Shown here in pieces: positions 8,288 to 16,386 of a stretch of DNA of 64,000 bases. The stretch lies in NCBI GenBank assembly GCA_020638095.1, contig JACKJF010000003.1, positions 496,001 through 560,000 on the forward strand, read 5' to 3'. Under the pieces are notes generated by a model. The model was not told the origin of the DNA and did not search any database. It saw only the letters and a list, made by a program, of their open reading frames with translations. This DNA is from Hyphomicrobiaceae bacterium (GTDB taxonomy: Bacteria > Pseudomonadota > Alphaproteobacteria > Rhizobiales > Devosiaceae). Position 1 is the stretch's first letter, and the number at the start of each line of letters is the position of its first letter. The position numbers and the translations under genes were made by a program.

Positions 8288-9514
8288 ATGAAACGCGTTG
8301 TCGTCACCGGAATGGGGATCGTCTCCTCGATTGGCAACAATCTTGGCGAGGTGCTGGACAGCCTGAAAGAGGCCCGTTCCGGCATTCGCTTCGCCCAGGA
8401 CTATGCCGATCTCAATTTCCGCTGCCAGGTGCATGGCGAGCCCCAGCTCGACCCGTTCGAAGTGCTCGACCGGCGCACCACCCGCTTCATGGGCAAGGGC
8501 GCGGCCTGGAACTATATCGCCGCCATGGAAGCGATAGAAAATGCGGGTCTTCAGGCATCCGACTATCGCGAAAATCCACGTGTCGGCATGATCATGGGCT
8601 CTGGCGGCCCCTCGACCAAGGCAGTGGTTGAAGCCGCCGATATCACCCGCGAAAAAGGCCCGAAACGCATCGGCCCGACCGTCGTTCCGAAGGCGATGAG
8701 TTCGACCGCATCGGCGACGCTTGCCACCCCGATGGGCATTCACGGCGTCAACTACTCGATCTCCTCTGCCTGCGCGACCTCCAAGCACTGCATCGGCAAT
8801 GCCTACGAGATCATCCAGCTCGGCAAGCAGGACATGATCTTCGCCGGCGGCCATGAGGATCTGCACTGGTCAATGTCGAACCTCTTCGACGCCATGGGCG
8901 CCATGTCGACCAAGTATAACGAAACGCCCGCCGTCGCTTCGCGCGCCTACGACAAGGATCGCGACGGCTTCGTCATCGCCGGCGGCGCTGGGGTTCTGGT
9001 GCTCGAGGAACTCGAACACGCCAGGGCGCGCGGCGCCAACATCATCGCCGAAGTTGTCGGCTATGGCGCGACCTCCGACGGCTACGACATGGTTGCGCCC
9101 TCGGGCGAAGGCGCGGCCCGCTGCATGCGCATGGCGCTCGAAAACGTTAAGGCCCCGATCGACTATATCAACCCGCACGCAACCTCGACGCCCGTCGGCG
9201 ATTCCAAGGAAATCGGCGCCATCCGCGAAGTTTTCGGCAACGAGGACAAGTGCCCGCCGCTTTCGGCGACCAAGTCGCTGACCGGCCATTCCCTCGGGGC
9301 GACCGGGGTCTGGGAGTGCATCTTCTCGATCCTGATGATGCGTAACCGCTTCATCTGCGAGAGCGCCAACATTTTCGAACTCGACCCTGAATTTGCTGAC
9401 ATGCCGATCGTCCGCCAGCGCCGCGACAATGTCGATCTCGCCTACGTGCTTTCCAATTCCTTCGGCTTTGGCGGCACCAATGCCTCGCTGGTCTTCAAGC
9501 ATCCCGACGCATAG
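8288..9514 (+). CDS. fabB: 3-oxoacyl-[ACP] synthase I FabB
   Basis: A 408-residue condensing enzyme that extends cis-3-decenoyl-ACP made by FabA, committing carbon to unsaturated fatty acids. The thiolase-fold triad is present: the nucleophilic Cys in SSACATSKH near residue 162, His in [11 protein letters not shown] near 298 and His in [10 protein letters not shown] near 335. It lies 24 bases after fabA. The fabI gene that often follows in related genomes is not here; a DMT transporter is encoded on the other strand instead. Confidence 0.95.
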   Translation: MKRVVVTGMGIVSSIGNNLGEVLDSLKEARSGIRFAQDYADLNFRCQVHGEPQLDPFEVLDRRTTRFMGKGAAWNYIAAMEAIENAGLQASDYRENPRVGMIMGSGGPSTKAVVEAADITREKGPKRIGPTVVPKAMSSTASATLATPMGIHGVNYSISSACATSKHCIGNAYEIIQLGKQDMIFAGGHEDLHWSMSNLFDAMGAMSTKYNETPAVASRAYDKDRDGFVIAGGAGVLVLEELEHARARGANIIAEVVGYGATSDGYDMVAPSGEGAARCMRMALENVKAPIDYINPHATSTPVGDSKEIGAIREVFGNEDKCPPLSATKSLTGHSLGATGVWECIFSILMMRNRFICESANIFELDPEFADMPIVRQRRDNVDLAYVLSNSFGFGGTNASLVFKHPDA

Positions 9515-9515
9515 A

Positions 9516-9560
9516 GCGTTTCGAGGAACAGTCTGGAACGGTTTTCCGGTTCGGAAACGC
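9516..9560. repeat. Intergenic palindromic repeat after fabB
   Basis: GCGTTTC (9516-9522) and GAAACGC (9554-9560) form an outer stem. Inside it, TTCCG and CGGAA (9544-9548, 9552-9556) form a smaller competing hairpin. The sequence, with AACGGTTTTCCGG and GGAAACGCGACA, resembles a short palindromic repeat I know from many Hyphomicrobiales intergenic regions. It may also serve as the fabAB transcript end. Repeat family assignment is from memory. Confidence 0.4.
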
Positions 9561-9621
9561 GACAGGCAAATGACTTGAGGCCGAGATTCGGCTTGTCGGG
9601 ACTTGAACGGCTGTCGTGGGA

Positions 9622-10545
9622 TCAGCCCGGACGCTTGTCGGCGGTAAAGTAGAGCACGACGAGACCGAGTACCGTGACCAGCGCGCCCGCGAGCACGGAA
9701 AGGCTGACCCAGCCGTTGCCGAGCAATCCCTCGTATAGAATGACGAAAACCGGCACGAGATAGCCATAGGCCATGACCTTCGATGCGGGCAGGGTGACCG
9801 AGGCGAACTGCACGAGGAAAAAGGTCGTCGCCGTGGGAAAGATGGCGAGATAGGCGAGCACCAGCCAGACGACCGGCGGCAGGGCCAGAAAGTCGATCTG
9901 CGCGAGGTCCGGCGCGGCGGCAAGGGTCACCCAGAGCGCCGTCGCTGCGACATTGAAAAAGGTCAGAACGACCAGCGGTTCGCCGCGATTGAAGCGCCTG
10001 AGGAGCGGCGTGTAGATCGCATGGGCGATGCAGCCGCCAAAATAGATGAGCTCGCCCGCCCCCACGTCGAAACCCAGAATGGCCTGAAGATCGCCGCGAA
10101 AGATCACCCAGATCGATCCGAACCCGGCGAAGATCAGCGAAATCGCCATGAGCGGCGTCAGCCTCTGCCCGACGATGAAATAGCCGAAAAAGGCGGTCAG
10201 GATCGGCGTCAGGGTGAAGACCGCCGAGGTCGCGACCGGGCTTGTCATCGTCAGGGCCACGAACATCGAGACGAAGTAGACGGCCATCAGCCCGCCGGTG
10301 ATGAGAAATCGCCACGGCGCCGCAGGCATGGTCACGGGCTGCCGCCGCAAGCCGAACGCAATCGCGCCCATGGCCAGCGCCGCCATGATGAAGCGGATCG
10401 CATTCAGCGGCACCGGCGCGATATAGGGCAGCGCGAGGCGTCCGAGCGAAAACGATCCGGCAATCAGCGCCGCAAAGAGGACCATCGCCAGGTGTGCCGG
10501 CAGATAGATCGAATGATGCGATTGACCCCCCGGGCTCCCGGCCAC
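9622..10545 (-). CDS. DMT superfamily (EamA) transporter
   Basis: A 307-residue inner-membrane protein with about ten hydrophobic segments arranged as two EamA repeats (roughly residues 15-145 and 165-295). It belongs to the drug/metabolite transporter superfamily, whose members export amino acids, nucleobases or other small molecules. The substrate is unknown. The next gene upstream on the same strand, an adenosine-kinase-like gene, ends 2 bases before it, so the two are probably co-transcribed; that raises but does not prove a nucleoside-related substrate. Confidence 0.8.
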   Translation of the reverse strand: MAGSPGGQSHHSIYLPAHLAMVLFAALIAGSFSLGRLALPYIAPVPLNAIRFIMAALAMGAIAFGLRRQPVTMPAAPWRFLITGGLMAVYFVSMFVALTMTSPVATSAVFTLTPILTAFFGYFIVGQRLTPLMAISLIFAGFGSIWVIFRGDLQAILGFDVGAGELIYFGGCIAHAIYTPLLRRFNRGEPLVVLTFFNVAATALWVTLAAAPDLAQIDFLALPPVVWLVLAYLAIFPTATTFFLVQFASVTLPASKVMAYGYLVPVFVILYEGLLGNGWVSLSVLAGALVTVLGLVVLYFTADKRPG

Positions 10546-10546
10546 G

Positions 10547-11554
10547 TCAGACCACGCTAAGGCCGTGGGATTCGGCCAGCGCCTTCAAATCGGTGTCTGG
10601 CCGGGCGCCGACATGCTCGATCACTTCGGCGGCGCAAAGGCAGCCAAGCTTCAGCGACATTTCGATCGGTGCGCCGCGCGCATGGCCGAGCAGGAACCCG
10701 GAGGCGAAAAGATCGCCCGCCCCGGTGAGGTCGGCAACCTGCTGGACCGGATGGGCGGGCACGGACACGACTTCGCCGTCCTTGACCGCCATCGCCCCGT
10801 TTTCCCCAAGCGTGATGACCGCCAGCTCTGCTTCGCTCGCGATCTCGCGCACCGCGGCGCCGAAATCGTCGGTTTCGTAGAGCGATTTGAGCTCCTCGAT
10901 GTTGGCGAACACATAGTCGCAGGTTTTCGAGCGGATGAGATCGCGGAATTCGTGGCGGAAGCGGTCGACGCAGAACGGGTCCGAAAGGGTGATCGCCGCG
11001 GCCCGCTCATGCTTGTGGGCATAATGCGCGGCCCGCACGAATGCGCGCTTGGCCTCGGGCGGGTCCCAAAGATAGCCCTCCATGAACACCGTCGCGGCTT
11101 CGCTGATCTGGTCTTCGCTGATATCGTCCTCGGTCAGGTCGTGGCAGGCGCCGAGATAGGTGTTCATCGTCCGCTCGCCGTCCGGCGTGATGAGGATCAT
11201 CGACCGCCCCGACCCGGCGCCGTGGGTCAGCATCCGGGTCGTGTATTCGACGCCTTCATTGTGCATGTCGGAAACGTAGAAATGTCCGATCTCGTCTTCG
11301 GCCACCTTGCCCACGAACGCGGCTTTGCCGCCGAGCGCGGCGACCCCGACGGCGCTGTTGGCCGTGCTGCCGCCCGAACGCTGCTTCTTGTTGGCCGGCA
11401 TCCGGTTCCACAAATAGTCGGCCCGGTCATGCTCGATCAGGTGCATGATCGATTTGGTCATGCCCTCGGCGCGAAGGAAGTCGTCGTCGACCTGCGCGAA
11501 AATGTCGGTAATGGCATTGCCGATGGTCAGAAGATCGAGGCGGGGCTGGGTCAT
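10547..11554 (-). CDS. Adenosine kinase-like PfkB family carbohydrate kinase
   Basis: A 335-residue ribokinase-fold enzyme. It has an N-terminal LLTIGNAITDIFAQVDD, a GGSTANSAVG substrate loop, and DLTGAGDLFASGF near residues 276-288 carrying the catalytic Asp and anion hole. The overall pattern matches the alphaproteobacterial proteins annotated as adenosine kinase, which make AMP from adenosine for purine salvage. Other PfkB substrates such as ribose or inosine cannot be excluded. The ATG at 11554 is used; an in-frame TTG two codons earlier is possible. Neither has a strong ribosome binding site. Confidence 0.8.
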   Translation of the reverse strand: MTQPRLDLLTIGNAITDIFAQVDDDFLRAEGMTKSIMHLIEHDRADYLWNRMPANKKQRSGGSTANSAVGVAALGGKAAFVGKVAEDEIGHFYVSDMHNEGVEYTTRMLTHGAGSGRSMILITPDGERTMNTYLGACHDLTEDDISEDQISEAATVFMEGYLWDPPEAKRAFVRAAHYAHKHERAAAITLSDPFCVDRFRHEFRDLIRSKTCDYVFANIEELKSLYETDDFGAAVREIASEAELAVITLGENGAMAVKDGEVVSVPAHPVQQVADLTGAGDLFASGFLLGHARGAPIEMSLKLGCLCAAEVIEHVGARPDTDLKALAESHGLSVV

Positions 11555-11636
11555 GGACAATCAGACAAGCATATGAAGGAACTGGCGAAAACCTACAGGG
11601 AATGACCAATTGCGCAACCCAAATCGCCAGGCGGGG

Positions 11637-12299
11637 TCAGGCAATTGTCTTGGCTTCGTATTTGCACCATGCGGCAATGATGCAGTCGGGACAATCGGGC
11701 TTTCGCGCCTTGCACACGTATCGTCCGTGAAGGATCAGCCAGTGATGCGCGTGCAGCATGAACCGCGCCGGAACGCGCCTTTCAAGCCCGAGCTCCACCT
11801 CGAGGGGCGACTTGCCGGGCGCAAGGCCGGTGCGGTTGCCGACCCGAAAGAGATGCGTGTCGACCGCGATGGTTGGCTGGCCGAAGGCGATATTGAGCAC
11901 CACGTTGGCGGTTTTCCGTCCCACCCCCGGCAGGCTTTCAAGCGCTTCGCGGCTTTGTGGCACTTCCGATCCGAAATCGGCGATCAGCCGTTTCGAAAGG
12001 GCCAGCACGTTCTTCGCCTTGTTACGGAAAAGCCCGATCGTCCGGATGTGATCGGTGATCCCGTCGAGCCCGAGCGCAACCATCTTTTCCGGTGTGTCGG
12101 CAATCCCGAACAGCGCGCGCGTCGCCTTGTTGACCCCGGCATCGGTCGCCTGGGCGCTCAGGACCACCGCGACCAGCAGAGTGAACGCATTGACATATTC
12201 GAGCTCGCCCTTCGGCTCGGGATTGGTCGCCGCAAACGCCGAAAACATCGCCTCGATCTCGTCCTTGCCGAGCTTTGACCGGGCAGGCCGCTTCGCCAT
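11637..12299 (-). CDS. nth: Endonuclease III
   Basis: A 220-residue base-excision repair DNA glycosylase/AP lyase for oxidised pyrimidines. The helix-hairpin-helix LPGVGRKTANVVL carries the catalytic Lys, and the Asp follows in AVDTHLFRVGNR. The C-terminal [4Fe-4S] cluster motif is intact as C-x6-C-x2-C-x5-C (VCKARKPDCPDCIIAAWC). The start MAKRP at 12299 is chosen over an upstream ATG that adds seven unconserved residues. It is divergent from the DUF2244 gene. Confidence 0.95.
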   Translation of the reverse strand: MAKRPARSKLGKDEIEAMFSAFAATNPEPKGELEYVNAFTLLVAVVLSAQATDAGVNKATRALFGIADTPEKMVALGLDGITDHIRTIGLFRNKAKNVLALSKRLIADFGSEVPQSREALESLPGVGRKTANVVLNIAFGQPTIAVDTHLFRVGNRTGLAPGKSPLEVELGLERRVPARFMLHAHHWLILHGRYVCKARKPDCPDCIIAAWCKYEAKTIA

Positions 12300-12368
12300 C
12301 TTGTGACTTTCGCAAAACATATATTCTGTGGCATCTTAATCGGCGCGCGACGAAGCACCGGAGCCGAA

Positions 12369-12836
12369 ATGACGACTTCTCCCCTGTTTTCCGCCATGTT
12401 GACGCCGCACCGGTCCCTCGGCCCGCGCGGCATCCGCAACGTCGCGGCGGTTGCGTCGCTGCTTGCGCTCGTTCCCGGCTTCTTCTTTTTCTCGATCGGT
12501 GCCTGGCCCGTGGTCGGGCTGATGGGGCTCGATGTCCTCGCCCTTTACTGGGCTCTGTCCGCATCGCTGAAGTCGGGCCGCGCCTTCGAAGAGGTGACCC
12601 TCTGGCGCGACGCGCTCGAGATCCGGCACGTCACCGGATGGGGCCGAGAGCGCCAGCACAAATTCAATCCCTTCTTTGTCCGCCTGCGTGTCGAACGCGA
12701 CTACGAAGATCGCGTCACGCGCCTCGCCCTCAAGTTTCGCGATTCCGAACTCGAGATCGGCGCGTTTCTCAACCCCGACGACAAGGCGAGCTTTGCCACC
12801 GTCCTTTCGTCGGCTCTTTACGACGCGCGGAATTGA
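12369..12836 (+). CDS. DUF2244 domain-containing membrane protein
   Basis: A 155-residue protein with the DUF2244 N-terminal pattern LTPHRSLGPRGIRN followed by two membrane helices (about residues 23-65). A basic and acidic cytoplasmic domain with a VTLWRDALEIRHV strand comes after. GGAG lies six bases upstream of the ATG at 12369, which supports this start. The function of the family is unknown. In related genomes it neighbours nth, as here. Confidence 0.75.
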   Translation: MTTSPLFSAMLTPHRSLGPRGIRNVAAVASLLALVPGFFFFSIGAWPVVGLMGLDVLALYWALSASLKSGRAFEEVTLWRDALEIRHVTGWGRERQHKFNPFFVRLRVERDYEDRVTRLALKFRDSELEIGAFLNPDDKASFATVLSSALYDARN

Positions 12837-12895
12837 CGATGCGTCAAAACCGGCTCGCCCGGCGGTGCGGCGACCGGCTAGGTTAGGGTCCAATC

Positions 12896-13810
12896 ATGAG
12901 GACCCCGACCATGCTCGACCGCAACTCAACCCTGTCCCAGAGCGACGATTATCGCCTCGTTCAGAACATCATTGCTGAACTCGCCGGCACCCATGACGAA
13001 CCCGAAAACTGGGTGCGCATCGCCCGCAATGTCGGGCTGACCGAGCGGCAGCTGACCGATCTTTTCCGCCGCTGGTGCGGCCTCAGCCCGAAAAGCTTTG
13101 CCCAGGCCGTGGCGCTCGACCATGCCAAGCGCCTGCTTGCCGATCGGGCGAGCTTGCTTGATACCGCCTACGAGGTAGGGCTGAGTTCGACCTCGCGGCT
13201 CTACGATCTCTTTGTCGCCTACGAGGCCATGCCCCCAGGCGCCTGGGCCAGCCACGGCGAAGGCCTCGAGATGAACTGGGGCGTTGCGCCGTCACCCTTT
13301 GGCGACGCGCTGATCTTTTCGACCGCCTATGGGGTTGCCGGCGTCGGCTTCGTCGACGAACGCGCCGCCGAAGCTGGCGAAAGACACCCGCCCCGCAACC
13401 TTGACGCAGCTTTTGCCGACCTGGCCGGCCGCTGGCCCCGCGCCACCTATCGCCGCGACGATACCGAGGCGAGAAAACTCGGCGCTCGCATCTTCGATCC
13501 GAAAAACTGGGACCCGAAGCGACCCGTCCGTCTGGTCCTGATCGGCAGCCAGTTCGAGGTCAAGGTCTGGGAAAAGCTCATCGAAATCCCCATGGGGTCG
13601 GCACGCACCTATGGCGAGATCGCCAATGATCTCGGCCAGCCGAGCGCCGCGCGCGCCGTTGGCACGGCGGTCGGCCGCAATCCCATTTCCTTCGTCGTGC
13701 CCTGCCATCGCGTCGTCGGTTCGACCGGCGCCCTGACCGGCTATCACTGGGGCGTCGCCCGCAAGCGAGCCATCCTCGGATGGGAATATGGCCGGACGCA
13801 CGCCGAATAG
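12896..13810 (+). CDS. Ada-like AraC-HTH / methylated-DNA-[protein]-cysteine methyltransferase
   Basis: 304 residues. An AraC-type helix-turn-helix (about residues 25-115, with GLTERQLTDLFRRWCGLSPKSF) is followed by the O6-alkylguanine transferase domain. The acceptor is Cys270 in the signature PCHRVVG, with the downstream GYHWGVARK loop. It repairs O6-methylguanine by suicide transfer. The zinc-cysteine N-terminal domain of E. coli Ada, which senses methyl phosphotriesters, is absent, so it cannot be switched on the same way. The start may instead be the ATG at 12911. It is 60 bases after the DUF2244 gene. Confidence 0.85.
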   Translation: MRTPTMLDRNSTLSQSDDYRLVQNIIAELAGTHDEPENWVRIARNVGLTERQLTDLFRRWCGLSPKSFAQAVALDHAKRLLADRASLLDTAYEVGLSSTSRLYDLFVAYEAMPPGAWASHGEGLEMNWGVAPSPFGDALIFSTAYGVAGVGFVDERAAEAGERHPPRNLDAAFADLAGRWPRATYRRDDTEARKLGARIFDPKNWDPKRPVRLVLIGSQFEVKVWEKLIEIPMGSARTYGEIANDLGQPSAARAVGTAVGRNPISFVVPCHRVVGSTGALTGYHWGVARKRAILGWEYGRTHAE

Positions 13811-13813
13811 GCC

Positions 13814-14497
13814 TTAGTCCGGGTCAAGCTCCGGATAGTGCCGGAAGATGCCGTGCTGGTTGAACGGCCGGCGCGCCGTGCTCTGGAGATAGGCGGCGAT
13901 GCGCGGCAGCGCCCTGACCCGGCCGTGAACCCCGACGACGTTGGGATAGTCCGGCTCGGTTCGCGCCATGAAGTTGGGGAACGCGTATCTCAGACCCTCG
14001 ACCACGTGAAATAGCGACAGGTCCGAATAGGTGAGGGCGGAGCCGACAAGGTGACCCGGCCCCGCCGGGTTGCGCGCCAGCACCGTCTCGAACCAGCCGA
14101 GAAACTTCGGCGCACGTTCGTTACGGAATGATTGCGCGCGCCGCAGGGCCTCGTCTTTCTGGTCTTCGTAATAGAGCCCGGATCCGACCGGGTGATGCGT
14201 ATCGTGAATCTCGTCGACGAAATCGGCGATGGTCAGTTGCACCTGATGCGCCCAGAGCCGGCCTGCCTCGTCCTCCGGCGCCAGCCCGAGACGGCCGCCA
14301 AGGTAGAAGAGCACATTGGCCGTCTGTCCGATGGTCTTGCCCTCATGCCTGAGGAATGGCGGTGCGAACGACGGCGTCGGTCCCGCGTCTTCCTTCATCC
14401 CCGCATCGACGAACGCGACGCCGGCGGCGACAAAGGCCAGCCGCACGAATTCACCTCGCCCCGGAATACCCTGCCAGTAATGGAGTTCGTAGGTCAT
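13814..14497 (-). CDS. Glutathione S-transferase family protein
   Basis: A 227-residue protein with an N-terminal thioredoxin-like domain (MTYELHYWQGIPGRGEFVRLAF, residues 1-80; IGQTANVLFYLG carries the cis-loop/gamma-glutamyl contacts) and an all-helical C-terminal domain with LTYSDLSLFHVVEGL. It probably conjugates glutathione to an electrophile or acts as a peroxidase. It is convergent with the Ada-like gene, ends 3 bases from it, and lies downstream of the pre cluster on the same strand. Confidence 0.85.
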   Translation of the reverse strand: MTYELHYWQGIPGRGEFVRLAFVAAGVAFVDAGMKEDAGPTPSFAPPFLRHEGKTIGQTANVLFYLGGRLGLAPEDEAGRLWAHQVQLTIADFVDEIHDTHHPVGSGLYYEDQKDEALRRAQSFRNERAPKFLGWFETVLARNPAGPGHLVGSALTYSDLSLFHVVEGLRYAFPNFMARTEPDYPNVVGVHGRVRALPRIAAYLQSTARRPFNQHGIFRHYPELDPD

Positions 14498-14648
14498 CGG
14501 CCTTCATTCCGTCCCTGGCCCTCAGCCTCAGACTTCGTAGGTTCGCTGTCGACCTGCCAGCCGCCGCGTCAACGACTTGGCGCCCCGCGCCAAACAAGGT
14601 GCAGCTGGCGCCGCTGCCCGGAATGCTCGAAACCCGAATTGATCCACC

Positions 14649-14660
14649 GGACCAATTGGC
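14649..14660. promoter_or_regulatory. Weak RutR-like half palindrome upstream of the GST gene
   Basis: GGACCAATTGGC contains the perfect palindrome CCAATTGG, the core of the RutR-type operator found upstream of preT, but its flanks do not match. It lies about 150 bases upstream of the GST start, in the 179-base gap between the GST and preA. I see nothing else in that gap. Confidence 0.2.
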
Positions 14661-14676
14661 TACTCCGGGCCGGTTC

Positions 14677-15993
14677 TCACTCAGCAGGCTCCGCAATCGC
14701 TGCGGGATTGTTCGGATGCGTCGTCCAGTTGGCGTACTTTTCGCCGATCTTTCTGTGCGTGCGCGGGTCGATCGAGCCGGCCGGCATCCGCTCCATGGTG
14801 ATGCAGTTCTCCACCGGGCAGACATTGACGCAAAGATTGCATCCGACGCATTCCTCGTCCATCACCTCGAAATGGCGCTCACCGTTGCGCATGGCCGAAA
14901 TCGCCTGGTGCGACGTGTCCTCGCAGGCAATATGGCAGCGCCCGCACTTGATGCAGAGATCCTGGTTGATCTTGGCCTTGGTGACATAGTTGAGGTTGAG
15001 AAACTGCCAGTCGGTCACATTCGGAATCGCCCGCCCGACCACGTCCGCGACGCTTTTGTGCCCGTTCTCGTCCATCCAGTTCGAGAGACCCGAAATCATT
15101 TCCTGAACGATCTTGAACCCGTAGGTCATCGCCGCCGTGCACACCTGCACGTTGCCGGCACCGAGCGCGAGGAATTCGGCGGCATCGCGCCAGGTCGTGA
15201 TCCCGCCGATGCCCGAGATTGGCAGCCCCTTATGCTCGCGGTCGCGAGCGATTTCGGAGACCATCGAAAGCGCGATCGGCTTGACCGCGGGCCCGCAATA
15301 GCCGCCATGCGTGCCCTTGCCGTCGATCGTCGGCTCGGGTGCGAACGTGTCGAGATCGACCGAGGTGATCGAGTTGATCGTGTTGATCAGCGACACAGCA
15401 TCGGCCCCGCCCGCCATGGCCGCGCGCGCCGGCGCGCGGATGTCGGTAATATTGGGTGTCAGTTTGACGATGACCGGCATCCGCGTCGTCGCCTTGCACC
15501 AGCGGGTGATCATCTCGATGAGATCGGGTGCCTGCCCGACCGCCGATCCCATGCCGCGCTCGCTCATTCCGTGCGGGCAGCCGCAATTGAGCTCCACCCC
15601 GTCAGCGCCGGTCTCCTCGACCAGGGGCAGGATTGCCTTCCACGCCTCCTCGATGCACGGCACCATCAGCGAGACGACCACGGCCCGGTCGGGCCAGTTC
15701 TTCTTGACCTGCTTGATTTCGGCGAGGTTGACGAAAAGGTCCCGGTCGGTAATGAGCTCGATATTGTTGAGTCCCAGAAGCCTCCGGTCCGCGCCCCAGA
15801 TCGCGCCATAGCGCGGTCCGTTGACATTGACCACGGGCGGACCTTCTTCGCCAAGCGTTTTCCAGACCACACCGCCCCAGCCCGCCTCGAAGGCGCGCTC
15901 GACATTATAGGCCTTGTCCGTCGGCGGCGCCGAGGCGAGCCAGAACGGATTGGGCGATTTGATGCCCACGAAATTGGTGGAAAGATCGGCCAT
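14677..15993 (-). CDS. preA: NAD-dependent dihydropyrimidine dehydrogenase subunit PreA
   Basis: A 438-residue subunit that reduces uracil and thymine to the 5,6-dihydro forms, the first step of reductive pyrimidine degradation. An FMN-binding TIM barrel (about 1-330) carries the catalytic cysteine region LNCGCPHGMSERGMGSAVG. Two C-terminal [4Fe-4S] motifs follow: CIKCGRCHIAC near 345-355 and CVGCNLCVNVCP near 380-391. Partner PreT is encoded upstream with a VOC gene between. The later pathway enzymes (dihydropyrimidinase, beta-ureidopropionase) are not in the window. Confidence 0.95.
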   Translation of the reverse strand: MADLSTNFVGIKSPNPFWLASAPPTDKAYNVERAFEAGWGGVVWKTLGEEGPPVVNVNGPRYGAIWGADRRLLGLNNIELITDRDLFVNLAEIKQVKKNWPDRAVVVSLMVPCIEEAWKAILPLVEETGADGVELNCGCPHGMSERGMGSAVGQAPDLIEMITRWCKATTRMPVIVKLTPNITDIRAPARAAMAGGADAVSLINTINSITSVDLDTFAPEPTIDGKGTHGGYCGPAVKPIALSMVSEIARDREHKGLPISGIGGITTWRDAAEFLALGAGNVQVCTAAMTYGFKIVQEMISGLSNWMDENGHKSVADVVGRAIPNVTDWQFLNLNYVTKAKINQDLCIKCGRCHIACEDTSHQAISAMRNGERHFEVMDEECVGCNLCVNVCPVENCITMERMPAGSIDPRTHRKIGEKYANWTTHPNNPAAIAEPAE

Positions 15994-16011
15994 TTTGCCC
16001 TCCCTGCCGGG

Positions 16012-16386
16012 TCAGCGGTTTTCCAGCATGACGATATTGCCCTCGGTGTCCCTCAGCCAGCACCAGACCGTATCCGGATCCCAGGGCGCCGCCTGCGGCG
16101 GCTGCACGATTTCAACGCCGGCCCCGGCAAGCCTTTCGGCCATGCCCGCAACATCGTCGTCGATCAATACCAGGGCCGGCACGTCGCCCGGCCTGTCATC
16201 GGCCCGTCTGGTGAACGAAATGGTGGTCTGGCCACCATCCGGACTAAGCTCGATCCAGTTCCAGCCATCGTCGCCGTAGGGGCTGTTCTGCACCACCAGG
16301 AATCCGAGCTTCTGCGTGTAGAAAGCCAGCGCCCGTTCCTGGTCGCCAACCGGAAGATTGGTGAACTTGATGTGCGACACGCTCAA
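16012..16386 (-). CDS. VOC family (glyoxalase/bleomycin resistance-like) protein
   Basis: A 124-residue vicinal-oxygen-chelate protein with paired beta-alpha-beta-beta-beta modules. The N-terminal FTNLPVGDQERALAFYTQKL and the C-terminal DTEGNIVMLENR are typical; the final Glu is a usual metal ligand. The TTG at 16386 overlaps the preT stop (TTGA) and has GGAG seven bases upstream; a GTG at 16380 is the alternative. Insertion between preT and preA in one operon suggests a role with pyrimidine breakdown products, but the substrate is unknown. Confidence 0.75.
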   Translation of the reverse strand: MSVSHIKFTNLPVGDQERALAFYTQKLGFLVVQNSPYGDDGWNWIELSPDGGQTTISFTRRADDRPGDVPALVLIDDDVAGMAERLAGAGVEIVQPPQAAPWDPDTVWCWLRDTEGNIVMLENR

